From Pokkaliibacter sp. MBI-7 (lineage in GTDB: Bacteria > Pseudomonadota > Gammaproteobacteria > Pseudomonadales > Balneatricaceae), in assembly GCF_029846635.1 (NCBI RefSeq), contig NZ_JARVTG010000001.1:3466501-3530500 (forward strand): DNA of 64,000 nucleotides, read 5' to 3'. This document shows, one piece after another, positions 9,888 to 18,694 of the stretch. Below the pieces are notes generated by a model. That model saw only the letters and a program-made list of their open reading frames with translations. It searched no databases and was not told the origin of the DNA. The position numbers were made by a program, and so were the translations under genes. How positions within the stretch are numbered: the first letter of the stretch is position 1; every line of letters starts with the position of its first letter.

Positions 9888-10787
9888 TCAGCGGCGTGCC
9901 AGCAGTTTCTTCATCTGCCGGGCAAAAGTGACCACCGGGCTGTTACTGGCTTCGTCGTGGCGCATCACCACCTGCCAGTCAATAAACAGGCCCTGCTCGG
10001 TAACCCGTCGCTGCTGCAAGCCTCCCTGTCGGAGGTAGGGGGCGGCGGTCCAGCTGGGCATGATGGTGATGCCGAGCCCTTCACGCACAAATTCCACCAC
10101 GGCTTCGGTCATCCCGGCTCGAATCACCCGGCTGGGCAGGCGCTGATAGCGGCTGAACAGCTGTTCATACTCCCGGCCCTTGTCTGGTGTGGTGTGATAA
10201 GCGATGTAGGGCTCGGCCACGATGTCCTCCACGCTCAGCCAGCTGTGCTGGCCCAGAAGGTGGTTCGCAGGCAGCAATGCCATCATCTCATCGGTAAACA
10301 GCGGCAGGGTGCGAAACCCTTCCGCGACCCGGCCGGAAATCAGGGTCAGATCAATATGGCCCTGACGCAGTGCCTTGAGGGGAGCCAGCGAGACATCGGG
10401 GATAATCTCGATGCTGACGCTGGGATGGCTGAGCTGGAACTGGCGCAGAAAGCCCGGCAGCCAGTGGCAGCCACTGTGGCTCTCAAGACCGATGCGAATC
10501 ACATGTTCGATCCCCACCGTCAGTTTGCTGATGTCGTTCTCTGCCCGTTCCAGCTCACCGAGAATCACCTGAGCCGAGTGCAGCAGGCGGTTACCGGCGC
10601 TGGTGGGCACCAGCTTCTTGTTATGCCGGTAGAACAGCGCGGTGCCGACCAGTCGCTCCGCCTCGCGGATACGATGACTGAGGGCAGACTGGGTGACACC
10701 AATCTGTTCTGCCGCCTCGGATACGCTGCCTGACTCTGACAGCGCCTGAATCATCTGCATATGACGGGTGGTGAGTTTGATGCTCAT
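9888..10787 (-). CDS. LysR-family regulator divergent from the kynurenine operon
   Basis: The product is 299 residues starting MSIKLTTRHMQMIQALS. The ATG at 10787 is chosen because AGGA lies 8 nt upstream; an ATG at 10814 adds 9 residues but has no ribosome site and would place the start inside the operator. The N-terminal winged HTH spans roughly residues 5-62 (SVSEAAEQIGVTQSALSHRI) and a LysR substrate-binding domain follows from about residue 90. It is MetR-like in general look. Divergent placement against kynA, with a perfect palindrome between the two genes, argues that it controls kynABU, probably in response to tryptophan or kynurenine. The effector is inferred only. Confidence 0.85.
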   Translation of the reverse strand: MSIKLTTRHMQMIQALSESGSVSEAAEQIGVTQSALSHRIREAERLVGTALFYRHNKKLVPTSAGNRLLHSAQVILGELERAENDISKLTVGIEHVIRIGLESHSGCHWLPGFLRQFQLSHPSVSIEIIPDVSLAPLKALRQGHIDLTLISGRVAEGFRTLPLFTDEMMALLPANHLLGQHSWLSVEDIVAEPYIAYHTTPDKGREYEQLFSRYQRLPSRVIRAGMTEAVVEFVREGLGITIMPSWTAAPYLRQGGLQQRRVTEQGLFIDWQVVMRHDEASNSPVVTFARQMKKLLARR

Positions 10788-10809
10788 GGCGCTGTTCCTG
10801 CCAAAAAAA

Positions 10810-10835
10810 TTCATAAAAATGCGCAGTTTTATGAA
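10810..10835. promoter_or_regulatory. palindromic LysR-type operator of the kyn operon
   Basis: TTCATAAAA (10810-10818), 8 nt, TTTTATGAA (10827-10835): a perfect 9-bp inverted repeat with AT-rich arms, of the T-N11-A kind used by LysR regulators. It lies 22 bases before the chosen regulator start and 143 before kynA. Confidence 0.65.
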
Positions 10836-10836
10836 A

Positions 10837-10865
10837 TGTACAGAGTGAAACCCCCTCAGTAAACT
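10837..10865 (+). promoter_or_regulatory. candidate sigma-70 promoter of kynABU
   Basis: TGTACA (10837-10842), 17 nt, TAAACT (10860-10865), each matching 4 of 6 consensus bases. The palindromic operator ends one base upstream, the usual geometry for LysR activation. This is a weak match proposed from position. Confidence 0.35.
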
Positions 10866-10977
10866 CGCCTCTCAATAGCACAGGAAGATGGTGCTCGTGT
10901 TCGGCGCGCTATCTGACAACAACAAAACAACGCCCTCCAGGCTTAGCCCCTGGCGGTGCAGAACCGGGAGCATCAAC

Positions 10978-11880
10978 ATGGGTTGCCCATACAGTCATTC
11001 CAGCCCTGTCTCTGAGCATGGGCAGGGCGGAGGTGCCAGTGGCGAGCAGAAAGCCGCCATGGTCGATCTGGCCGATGAACAGGTGCACTGGGATCAGGAC
11101 ATCAGCTACGGTCAGTACCTGAGCCTGGGGCCACTGCTCAATTGCCAGCACCCTCGTTCCACCCAGCACGATGAGATGCTGTTTATCACCATCCATCAGG
11201 CTGCCGAGCTGTGGATGAAACTGTGTCTGCATGAAGCCTACGGCGCCGTGGCCCATATCCGTGCCGATAATCTGCGCCCGGCCTTCAAGATGCTGACCCG
11301 GGTAGCACGTATTCAGGATCAGCTGATCAGCGCCTGGGAAGTGCTGGTGACCATGACGCCGGCCGACTATGCCAGCTTCCGCGATGAGCTGGGGCAGAGC
11401 TCTGGCTTCCAGTCCTACCAGTACCGTGAGCTGGAGTTTCTGCTGGGCAACAAGAATGCCAGCATGATCGAGGCGCACCGGGGCCATGCCCGTCACTATC
11501 AGCATCTGACCGACGTGCTGCAGGCACCCAGTATCTATGACGAAGTGCTGAAGCTGCTGCGTAAACGTGGCTTTGCTATCCCTGACAGCCATGTCCAGCG
11601 TGACTGGTCACAGCCCTATCAGGCCAGTGCCGACGTCGAGGCGATCTGGCTGGAAATCTACCGTAATACCGCCGCGCACTGGGATCTGTACGAGCTGGCG
11701 GAAAAGCTGGTGGATATGGAGTTCAACTTCCAGCGCTGGCGCTTCAGTCACATGAAAACCGTTGAACGCATCATCGGCTACAAACGTGGCACCGGTGGTA
11801 CCGGCGGTGTCAGCTATCTGGTCAAGGCGCTGGATCTGCAGTTCTTCCCGGAACTGTGGGCAGTGCGCACAGCCATCTGA
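10978..11880 (+). CDS. kynA: tryptophan 2,3-dioxygenase
   Basis: The product is 300 residues from ATG 10978 with GGGAG 7 nt upstream; an in-frame ATG at 10888 gives an unlikely extension. Typical TDO sequence includes YGQYLSLGPLLNCQHPRS, HDEMLFITIHQAAELWMKL, FKMLTRVARIQDQL, FQSYQYRELEFLLGNKN, and near the C-terminus FSHMKTVERIIGYKRGTGGTGG. The enzyme is a cytosolic heme b protein that opens the indole ring with O2, giving N-formylkynurenine. It is the first gene of kynA-kynB-kynU, 14 nt before kynB. Confidence 0.96.
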   Translation: MGCPYSHSSPVSEHGQGGGASGEQKAAMVDLADEQVHWDQDISYGQYLSLGPLLNCQHPRSTQHDEMLFITIHQAAELWMKLCLHEAYGAVAHIRADNLRPAFKMLTRVARIQDQLISAWEVLVTMTPADYASFRDELGQSSGFQSYQYRELEFLLGNKNASMIEAHRGHARHYQHLTDVLQAPSIYDEVLKLLRKRGFAIPDSHVQRDWSQPYQASADVEAIWLEIYRNTAAHWDLYELAEKLVDMEFNFQRWRFSHMKTVERIIGYKRGTGGTGGVSYLVKALDLQFFPELWAVRTAI

Positions 11881-11894
11881 GGCGAGGGCATTGC

Positions 11895-12530
11895 ATGTCA
11901 CGAATTTGGGATATTTCCCAGACGCTGCGCACAGGTCTGCCGGTGTGGCCGGGGGATACCGAGTATCAGGCTGACCGTACCTGGATACTGGAAGGCGGCT
12001 GCCCGGTGAATGTTGCTAAGGTGGGCTTCTCCACCCACAGTGGCAGCCATGCCGATGCACCGCTGCACTATGATCCGCAGGGGCTGGCGATCGATGCGGT
12101 GGCGCTGGATACCTACATCGGTCCCTGTCTGCTGCTGGATGTGCGGCATGCCCGCGGGCTGGTTGAGCCTGCAGATATCGAGGCGCAGCTGCCTGAGCAT
12201 GTCGAGCGCGTACTGCTGCGTACTTACAAGCAGTTTCCGCATCAGCAATGGCATTCCGACTTTATTGCTATCGCCGCTGCCACGATTGAACTGCTGGCAG
12301 CTCGTGGTGCCCGTCTGATCGGTATCGACAGCCCCTCTATTGACCCTGAACAGTCAAAAACACTGGATGCGCACCATACGGTACGCCGCCATGGCATGGC
12401 GATTCTGGAAGGTCTGGTGCTGGACGATGTGCCAGCAGGCCACTACGAACTGATTGCCCCCCCTTTAAAACTGAGCGGTCTGGACGCGTCTCCGGTCCGA
12501 GCCTTACTGAGGAGTATTGAACGTGACTGA
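11895..12530 (+). CDS. kynB: kynurenine formamidase (arylformamidase)
   Basis: The product is 211 residues from ATG 11895, preceded by GAGGCGAGGG. It belongs to the cyclase-like metal-dependent family. The ligand motif HSGSHADAP (His48, His52, Asp54) is intact, after WDISQTLRTGLPVWPGDT at the N-terminus. It hydrolyses N-formylkynurenine to kynurenine and formate. Its last 8 bases overlap kynU, so the two are translationally coupled. Length matches the family (about 210). Confidence 0.95.
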   Translation: MSRIWDISQTLRTGLPVWPGDTEYQADRTWILEGGCPVNVAKVGFSTHSGSHADAPLHYDPQGLAIDAVALDTYIGPCLLLDVRHARGLVEPADIEAQLPEHVERVLLRTYKQFPHQQWHSDFIAIAAATIELLAARGARLIGIDSPSIDPEQSKTLDAHHTVRRHGMAILEGLVLDDVPAGHYELIAPPLKLSGLDASPVRALLRSIERD

Positions 12531-13767
12531 GCAACTGAACCGCGAACTTTTACAGCGCTGGGATCAGGATGACGAGCTGGCGGGATTCCGCGAACAGTTT
12601 CACCTGCCTGACAACCTGATCTACATGAATGGCAACTCACTGGGCGTAATGCCTAAGCAGGCACTGGCGCGAGCGCAGGATGTAGTAGGGCGTGAGTGGG
12701 GCAATGACCTGATCCGCAGCTGGAATATCAACCACTGGATCGACCTGCCCCAGCGTCTGGGTAACAAGATTGCCCGTCTGGTGGGCGCTGATGAAGGTGA
12801 AGTCATCGTCTGTGACTCCACCTCCGTCAACCTGTTCAAACTGGCTGCCGCTGCGGTGCGGATGCAACCGGGGCGCAGCAAGATCATTTCCGAGCCGGGC
12901 AACTTCCCGACGGACCTGTATGTCCTGCAGGGGGTGGAGCAGTTCAGTGATGGCCGGGTGCAGCTGCATACCGTCGAGCGTAAGCAGCTGCTGGAGGCTA
13001 TTGATGAAGATACGGCGGTCGTGGTTCTGACCCATGTGCACTACAAGAGCGGCAGCATGTTCGATATGGCGGCGCTCACTGCCCGTGCCCATGAAAAAGG
13101 GGCACTGATTCTGTGGGATCTGAGCCACAGTACCGGTGCCGTGCCGGTGGATCTGAACGGCGTCGGCGCTGACTTTGCCATTGGCTGTGGCTACAAGTAC
13201 CTCAATGGTGGCCCCGGTGCGCCTGCGTTTCTGTTTGTTGCTCGCCGCCATCAGGCGACCCTGCAACAGCCACTGAGCGGCTGGTTCGGCCATGCCAATC
13301 CGTTCGCCATGCGTGATGACTACGAGCCTGCCCCTGGCATTGAACGTACTCTGTGCGGTACTACCAGTGTTATTGGTGCTTCGGTACTGGAGGTCGGTGT
13401 CGATCTGATGGTGGCAGCGGATATGACCAAGGTGCGTGCCAAGTCGGTGAAGATGGGTGAGCTGTTCATCGCACTGGTCGAGCAGCGCCTGCAGGGGCTG
13501 GGTTTTACCCTGGTTTCCAGCAAGGATTCTGCCCAGCGTGGCAGTCAGGTATCGCTGCGCCATGAGCAGGGTTACGCCATCATGCAGGCATTGATTGCCC
13601 GTGGGGTGATCGGTGACTTCCGTGCACCGGACATTCTGCGCTTCGGCTTTACCCCGCTGTACCTGCGTTACGTGGATATCTGGGATGCGGTGGAGGTGCT
13701 GGCTGACATCATGGCCACAGGCCAGTGGCAGCATAGTGATTATCAGGTGCGTACCAAGGTCACCTGA
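12523..13767 (+). CDS. kynU: kynureninase
   Basis: The product is 414 residues from GTG 12523, chosen because GAGGAG ends 8 nt upstream; a TTG at 12517 is too close to it. It is a fold-type I PLP enzyme. NSLG near the N-terminus, DSTSVNLFK, LWDLSHSTGAVPVDL and the PLP-lysine motif GCGYKYLNGGPGAP (Lys225) are all present. It cleaves kynurenine to anthranilate and alanine. As the operon carries A, B and U only, the route ends at anthranilate. The gene is followed by a perfect hairpin. Confidence 0.96.
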   Translation: MTEQLNRELLQRWDQDDELAGFREQFHLPDNLIYMNGNSLGVMPKQALARAQDVVGREWGNDLIRSWNINHWIDLPQRLGNKIARLVGADEGEVIVCDSTSVNLFKLAAAAVRMQPGRSKIISEPGNFPTDLYVLQGVEQFSDGRVQLHTVERKQLLEAIDEDTAVVVLTHVHYKSGSMFDMAALTARAHEKGALILWDLSHSTGAVPVDLNGVGADFAIGCGYKYLNGGPGAPAFLFVARRHQATLQQPLSGWFGHANPFAMRDDYEPAPGIERTLCGTTSVIGASVLEVGVDLMVAADMTKVRAKSVKMGELFIALVEQRLQGLGFTLVSSKDSAQRGSQVSLRHEQGYAIMQALIARGVIGDFRAPDILRFGFTPLYLRYVDIWDAVEVLADIMATGQWQHSDYQVRTKVT

Positions 13768-13791
13768 TCCGCGAGCGGTTAACGACTGCTT

Positions 13792-13817
13792 GCCTGCTCA
13801 CCTTGATGTGAGCAGGC
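13792..13817 (+). terminator. hairpin ending the kyn operon
   Basis: Perfect 10-bp GC-rich arms GCCTGCTCAC (13792-13801) and GTGAGCAGGC (13808-13817) with a 6-nt loop, 24 bases after the kynU stop. No strong T tract follows. Confidence 0.55.
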
Positions 13818-13980
13818 TGTCTGTCGAATCAGCATGGCACAGGGGCGGTATCTGTCTTCTGGAAAGCGACTGATACCCAGCTGAGCTGGAACTGTATGCG
13901 GTTCAGCGTTACCAATGTGACTGTATTGTTAAGGTCTGGTGACACCTTCACCACCGCGCCTGCTGCAGGATACCGATTTC

Positions 13981-14811
13981 ATGGCCGATGCTCCTTCTTC
14001 CCTTTCTGCCTTACTGCGTTGCTGGTTACCCGGTGAGGCGGCTGGGCAAGGTCATACCACGACGGCAATGGGGCAGCGGTTGTCGCCGACCCTGAGTCAG
14101 GTCACCCGCTGGATGCGTGATGCCCAGCACCAGCTGACAGTACATCGGGCCGCCTTGCAGGATGGTCATGTGATGCTGCTGGCCACCTCGCTGGATGCTG
14201 AGGCGCTGGGTACCGGTTATGCACTGATCGGCGACTGGGATATGGCGCGCAGTTACTGGCTGCGTGCCTGTCATTATGGTCGGCAGGCACTTAGTCAGGC
14301 CACGCAGCAGGCGCAGTCCGTCTCCGCATGCGACTGCCTGCGGCTGGTGGTCTGTGCTCTGGCGGCCGGGGATATGGCACTGGCCCGACAGTTGATCTGC
14401 TTGCAGCAGGCGCAGGCCGGACAGGTTGGTCTTAACAGGCTGGCCGGAGTCATACTGAGTGTTCTGCTGCTGTGGCTGGAGGGGCAGGGTAGTCAGGGGA
14501 GTGCTCTGCTCCGACAGGCCATCGGCAGCAGCCGGACTGATCGTCAGTATCTGTTCTGCTATCGCGGCCTGCTGGCGATGTGCTGGGCGCTGCTGGGTAT
14601 TTTCAGTGCTGATGCGGCGATGTTTAACGCCGGTGTGATGGGGCAACTGGCCGTACATCATCATTGGGCGCTGGGGCGGGCAGGGGACAGTGAGGAGGAG
14701 TTTATCTGCCTGTCGGCGCTGGCCATGATCAATCTTGGTCAGCTGCAGGGGCTGGAGCAGGATGTGTTCGACCTCTTGATTCCACAGGGGCTGGTACTGG
14801 CGCGTACCTGA
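13981..14811 (+). CDS. unknown helical protein, distantly Imm49-like
   Basis: The product is 276 residues from ATG 13981; a GTG at 13939 would give 290. I do not recognise it firmly. The sequence is almost all alpha-helical, rich in Ala, Leu and Gln, with repeated helix pairs around GDWDMARSYWLRACHYGRQAL and LAAGDMALARQLICLQQAQ. It ends DVFDLLIPQGLVL. That pattern of acidic-helix repeats, and an ending with a proline after two leucines, recalls the Imm49 immunity family, but the resemblance is weak and no toxin gene is adjacent. Codon use matches the neighbours. It lies alone between the kyn operon and a DinB-like gene. Confidence 0.55.
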   Translation: MADAPSSLSALLRCWLPGEAAGQGHTTTAMGQRLSPTLSQVTRWMRDAQHQLTVHRAALQDGHVMLLATSLDAEALGTGYALIGDWDMARSYWLRACHYGRQALSQATQQAQSVSACDCLRLVVCALAAGDMALARQLICLQQAQAGQVGLNRLAGVILSVLLLWLEGQGSQGSALLRQAIGSSRTDRQYLFCYRGLLAMCWALLGIFSADAAMFNAGVMGQLAVHHHWALGRAGDSEEEFICLSALAMINLGQLQGLEQDVFDLLIPQGLVLART

Positions 14812-14902
14812 AGCACGCGTCTTTGCTGCCACCTCTGCACTGCGTTAACCCTTGCAGGCTGCTAGACTCCAGTGACATGTCCTACCGGCAAGGAACAGCC
14901 CG

Positions 14903-15439
14903 ATGTCTCTCAAACATCACTTTGAACTGATGGCCCACTACAACCAGTGGATGAACGATCAGCTGTATGAGGCCGCTGCTCAGCTTGATAACTATTCGCT
15001 GATGCTGGATCGCGGTGCTTTCTTTGGTTCTATCCTCGGCACTCTCAATCACATTCTGGTCGGTGACACCCTGTGGCTGCAGCGCTTTGCCAGACATGGC
15101 CAGACCCTGGAGTCACTGCAGCCCATGCTGGATATACCGACGCCCGGCAGTCTGGATGCGGCACTCTATGACACTCTTGAAGAGCTCTATGGTGCACGGC
15201 GCATGCGGGATAACCTCATCATTGCCTTCAGTCAGGAGGCGGATGACAGCCACTATCTGGCGCCGCTGCGTTACCGCAACAGCAAACAGCAGCTGTTTGA
15301 AAAGCAGTTCGGCTATCTGGTTCAGCATTTCTACAATCACCAGACTCATCACCGTGGGCAGGTCACCACGCTGCTCAGTCAGGTCGGTATTGATGTTGGT
15401 ATCACCGACCTGCTGGCACTGGTACCTGAGTTTGAATAG
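14903..15439 (+). CDS. DinB-family four-helix metalloprotein
   Basis: The product is 178 residues from ATG 14903 with AAGGA 8 nt upstream. It begins MSLKHHFELMAHYNQWMNDQLYEAA, and the metal-binding histidines are placed as in DinB/YfiT proteins: one in TLNHILVGDTLWLQRF and two in FYNHQTHHRGQ. The family folds as a four-helix bundle binding a divalent metal; several members are thiol-dependent transferases, but most, like this one, have no proven substrate. It is monocistronic and convergent with the next operon. Confidence 0.85.
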   Translation: MSLKHHFELMAHYNQWMNDQLYEAAAQLDNYSLMLDRGAFFGSILGTLNHILVGDTLWLQRFARHGQTLESLQPMLDIPTPGSLDAALYDTLEELYGARRMRDNLIIAFSQEADDSHYLAPLRYRNSKQQLFEKQFGYLVQHFYNHQTHHRGQVTTLLSQVGIDVGITDLLALVPEFE

Positions 15440-15564
15440 CACAGGCCAGTAGCCGCATACCAAGGTACACCGCGGGCAAGGATGCCTTGATTGGCACCCA
15501 TGCCCAGGCACCCGTCGGACTGTCTTTACTGCTGCTGGCCTGGGCCGACAGGTTCTCGGCTTGC

Positions 15565-16791
15565 TCAGGCCAGACAGGCATCCTCGGCGATGGAGCCAAT
15601 CAGGCCATACTGTCGCTGTGACCAGCCCTGTACCAGACGAATGGCCCGCAAGGCGATCTCGTCCAGTTCGGCAGCGGTGCAGTTGAGCGCGGGCAACAAA
15701 CGGATCACCTTGTCACGGGTGACCGAAATCAGCAGTTGCTCATCGCCGAGTGCGCGGGCGACCAGCTCTTTGCAGGGCCGGTCCAGCTCAATGCCGACCA
15801 GCAGCCCGTGGCCTCTGACTGCAACCACACCGGGCAGCTCCATCAGTACCTCCTGCAGGGTGTCAAGTAGCCGCTGACCACTGCGCTCCGCCTGAGGGAT
15901 GATGCTGTCCTGCTCCATCAGCTCCACCACTTTACATCCCACCCGGCAGGCCAGGGGATTACCACCGAAGGTGGAACCGTGGTGGCCGGGCATCATCAGA
16001 CCATGCGCCTTGCCACTGGCCAGACAGGCTCCGATGGGAAAGCCATTGCCCAGGCCCTTGGCCAGCGTGATGACATCGGGCTGGATGCCTGCGTGCTGAA
16101 AACCAAACCACCGGCCAGTGCGGCCCATACCGGTCTGTACTTCATCGATCATCAGCAGCCAGTCCTGCTCATCGGCAAGGGTGCGCAGTGCCTGCAGATA
16201 GTCACTGCCTGCCACCCGCACACCGCCTTCCCCCTGTACCGGCTCGACCAGCACGGCAACGATGCCGGGATGCTCCTGCGCTGCCGCCTGCACGGCCGCG
16301 ATATCGTCATAGGGCACACGGATAAAACCCGGCATCAGCGGGAAGAAACCATGATGTACGGCAGGGTTGCCGGTGGCGGCGAGGGTAGCCAGGGTACGGC
16401 CATGGAAACTGTTCTCCATGACCAGAATCTGCGGTGCTCTGACCTGTTTGCGGGTGGCATGCAGGCGGGCCAGTTTCAGCGCCGTTTCATTGGCTTCTGA
16501 ACCTGAGTTGCAGAAGAACACGCTGTCCATGCCGGCGAGCTGACACAACCGCTCGCCCAGCCGCTCCTGCCAGCGGATGCCATAGAGGTTGGAACAGTGC
16601 AGCAACTGCCCGGCCTGCTCGCTGATGGCAGCGGTGATCGCCGGATGACTGTGGCCCAGATTGGTGACGGCGATGCCTGCCACCGCATCCAGATAACGCT
16701 TGCCCTGTTCATCCCACAGCCAGGCGCCCTCGCCGTGGGAGAAGGTAACGGCCTGCCGGGCATAGGCAGGCATCAGATGAGAGTGGCTCAT
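15565..16791 (-). CDS. class III aminotransferase, ArgD/AstC-like
   Basis: The product is 408 residues. Fold-type I PLP enzyme features: FFCNSGSEANETALKLAR for cofactor contact, ENSFHGRT, LVEPVQGEGG, IDEVQTGMGRTG and the PLP lysine in ITLAKGLGNG (Lys245). Sequence style is that of acetylornithine/succinylornithine aminotransferase, so arginine synthesis is the default reading. It is the last gene of a six-gene minus-strand operon with an AurF-type oxygenase, reductase, amidotransferase and pyridoxal kinase. Its start overlaps the preceding small gene by 4 nt (ATGA). A dedicated pathway aminotransferase is therefore a fair alternative. A second argD elsewhere in the genome would favour that. 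Confidence 0.88.
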   Translation of the reverse strand: MSHSHLMPAYARQAVTFSHGEGAWLWDEQGKRYLDAVAGIAVTNLGHSHPAITAAISEQAGQLLHCSNLYGIRWQERLGERLCQLAGMDSVFFCNSGSEANETALKLARLHATRKQVRAPQILVMENSFHGRTLATLAATGNPAVHHGFFPLMPGFIRVPYDDIAAVQAAAQEHPGIVAVLVEPVQGEGGVRVAGSDYLQALRTLADEQDWLLMIDEVQTGMGRTGRWFGFQHAGIQPDVITLAKGLGNGFPIGACLASGKAHGLMMPGHHGSTFGGNPLACRVGCKVVELMEQDSIIPQAERSGQRLLDTLQEVLMELPGVVAVRGHGLLVGIELDRPCKELVARALGDEQLLISVTRDKVIRLLPALNCTAAELDEIALRAIRLVQGWSQRQYGLIGSIAEDACLA

Positions 16792-17039
16792 GTCGGTGAC
16801 CCTGCAGCAAGCTCCAGCGGGGTAAAGGTATGTTCGGCATGGATTATCTGCACGCCTTCCGGGCCACTGGCCAGCAGCCGGCGCTCCTCGATGGATTTCT
16901 GCGCGCTGAGCTGAAATCCGGCAGCGTCGGGAAACAGTGCGGCCACTTCCATGATGGCCTGTTCTGCCCAGGGGGTGCCGGACTCGAAGTGGCCCAGCAG
17001 TTTGCCATGACGGTGAATCACCAGGCGGTAGACGCTCAT
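16788..17039 (-). CDS. 83-residue protein of unknown function
   Basis: It starts MSVYRLVIHRHGKLLGHFES and contains AEQAIMEVAALFPDAAGF, a beta-strand/helix alternation consistent with a small alpha/beta fold. No motif is recognised. It is supported as a gene by tight packing: 4 nt after the pdxK stop and a 4-nt ATGA overlap with the aminotransferase start, on the same strand, with typical codon use. Translational coupling suggests a role in the same pathway. Confidence 0.7.
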   Translation of the reverse strand: MSVYRLVIHRHGKLLGHFESGTPWAEQAIMEVAALFPDAAGFQLSAQKSIEERRLLASGPEGVQIIHAEHTFTPLELAAGSPT

Positions 17040-17043
17040 GTTG

Positions 17044-17916
17044 TCATCCTGATAACGGGTAGGTGGGAAGAAGTAATTCGGCAGACTGCTGGCTGGCGGT
17101 CAGCTGCAGGGCGCCAAGCACGATATCGCAGGCCCGGCTGACGGCTTCGTGCAGCGGCACCTGATGCAGCAGACGCGCCGTCAGGCTGGCGCAGAACAGA
17201 TCACCCGTGCCTTTGGGATAGCAGTCGAGACGCGGGTGACGGATCACCTCGGCACGGTCCGGGGTGACGATGGCTACCCACATTTCGCCGGGTTGCCACT
17301 CCTCGGGAGCCGCACTGGTCACCACGATCCACTGTGCACCACTGGTCTGCAGCAGCTGTCTTGCGGCCGTCTGTACCTGCGGCCAGGTGGCGGTGGGCAG
17401 CCCGGTCAGACAGGCCAGTTCATAGCCGTTGGGGGTCAGTCCGGTGGCCTGTTGCAGCACATGCTGGCGGTAGGCCTCGACCATGCCGGGGGCGACGTAA
17501 TTGCCGCAGTCGTGATCACCCAGCACCGGGTCTATGACGACCAGAGCCTGAGGTCGCAGCAGGCGAATGTCTGCCAGCCAGCGGGCCAGCAGGGTTGCCT
17601 GAGCCGGGCTGCCCAGATAGCCACAGAGCACTGCCTGCAGCTGACCGAGGGCGTCGCGGGCGATCAGGTCGCGCAGAAAGCCGTTGAACCAGTCGCTGGC
17701 GACGGCGCCGCCATGCACGCTGGGATAGTGCGGGGTGTTGCTGAACAGCACCGTCGGCACACTGGTCGCGTTCAGCCCGTGGCTGTGCAGGGTGGGCAGG
17801 GCGACGTTGTTGCCAACGCGCCCGTAGACCACCTGCGACTGTACCGACACCACATCCAGCGGCAGCGGTCTGGCACTCCTGCTGGCGGTGTCAGTCGCGT
17901 GTGGAGAGGTCGCCAT
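17044..17916 (-). CDS. pdxK: pyridoxine/pyridoxal/pyridoxamine kinase
   Basis: The product is 290 residues from ATG 17916, the ATG of a TGATG stop-start overlap with the upstream amidotransferase gene. It resembles E. coli PdxK more than PdxY: LPLDVVSVQSQVVYGRVGNN, VPTVLFSNTPHYPSVHGG, then VVIDPVLGDHDCGNYV, LTPNGYELACLTG and the catalytic anion-hole motif KGTGDLF (Asp239). The enzyme phosphorylates B6 vitamers for salvage into PLP. Its place inside an oxygenase/aminotransferase operon, with a PtsJ regulator 4 kb away, is unusual and suggests that the operon needs extra PLP or acts on a B6-like compound. Confidence 0.93.
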   Translation of the reverse strand: MATSPHATDTASRSARPLPLDVVSVQSQVVYGRVGNNVALPTLHSHGLNATSVPTVLFSNTPHYPSVHGGAVASDWFNGFLRDLIARDALGQLQAVLCGYLGSPAQATLLARWLADIRLLRPQALVVIDPVLGDHDCGNYVAPGMVEAYRQHVLQQATGLTPNGYELACLTGLPTATWPQVQTAARQLLQTSGAQWIVVTSAAPEEWQPGEMWVAIVTPDRAEVIRHPRLDCYPKGTGDLFCASLTARLLHQVPLHEAVSRACDIVLGALQLTASQQSAELLLPTYPLSG

Positions 17917-18635
17917 CACAGCACCGCTTCGGGAGCGTCAATGACGGTGTGCTCCAGCCAGGCGGACATGGCTTCACGCGCTACCCGCTCCAGTGCGCCT
18001 TTCAACGGCTGTGCCTGGGCTCGCAGCTGGCGTGGATCGATACCCACCTGACCGATTTCGTTGGCATGACCGACCAGCCACTGTTCGATGCGGCTGGGAT
18101 CGGCTTCCAGATGGAACTGCAAACCCAGCACGTTGCGGCCATAGGCAAAGGCCTGATTGGGACAACACTCAGTGCCTGCCAGACGTGTCGCCCCCTGCGG
18201 AATTTCAAACTGATCGCCATGCCAGTGCAGTACCGGGATGTCGCCCAGTGCCGCCAGCGGGCTGTTGAGACCGGCTGTCGTGAGGCTGAGTGGAGCAAAG
18301 CCGATTTCCTTGTAACCCATGGGAGAGACCGTCGCGCCCAGTACCCGTGCGATCAGTTGTGCACCCAGACAGATGCCCAGCAGTGGCCGGCGGCTTTGCA
18401 GACGGGTCTTGACCAGTGCTGCCTCCTCGGCAATGAAGGGGTAGGTATCATCGTCAAAGGCACCCACCGGCCCACCGAGGATGACCAGCAGGTCGGGGCC
18501 GATGGCATCCAGACGGGCCAGATTGGCCTGAGTGGCGTCCACATAGGTCACCTGATAGCCCTGCTCCTGCAGCAGGGGTTCCAGAGTACCGAGGTCTTCA
18601 AACTGCAGATGGCGCAACGCAACGACAGACTTCAT
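17916..18635 (-). CDS. class I glutamine amidotransferase-like protein
   Basis: The product is 239 residues. The catalytic triad is visible: nucleophile elbow LLGICLGAQL (Cys89), then GLQFHLEAD (His175 and Glu177). No synthetase domain is attached, so it is a stand-alone GATase1 of the GuaA-like/YfeJ group that could hydrolyse glutamine or a gamma-glutamyl compound. It is coupled to pdxK by a TGATG overlap. A 59-nt gap with a hairpin separates it from the reductase gene upstream. Substrate unknown. Confidence 0.85.
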   Translation of the reverse strand: MKSVVALRHLQFEDLGTLEPLLQEQGYQVTYVDATQANLARLDAIGPDLLVILGGPVGAFDDDTYPFIAEEAALVKTRLQSRRPLLGICLGAQLIARVLGATVSPMGYKEIGFAPLSLTTAGLNSPLAALGDIPVLHWHGDQFEIPQGATRLAGTECCPNQAFAYGRNVLGLQFHLEADPSRIEQWLVGHANEIGQVGIDPRQLRAQAQPLKGALERVAREAMSAWLEHTVIDAPEAVL

Positions 18636-18665
18636 AGATCAATCCCTAATGTATGGCTGTATTGA

Positions 18666-18686
18666 GCCACGGCGATTGGCCGTGGC
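18666..18686. promoter_or_regulatory. intercistronic hairpin
   Basis: Perfect 8-bp arms GCCACGGC (18666-18673) and GCCGTGGC (18679-18686), loop 5 nt, in the only sizeable gap of the operon, between the reductase and amidotransferase genes. There is no T tract. It may stabilise or partly end the upstream transcript. Confidence 0.4.
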
Positions 18687-18694
18687 ATGGCTGA

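Noticed and set aside
12637..13734. 365-residue minus-strand open frame opposite kynU
   Set aside because: Shadow of the conserved kynureninase reading frame.
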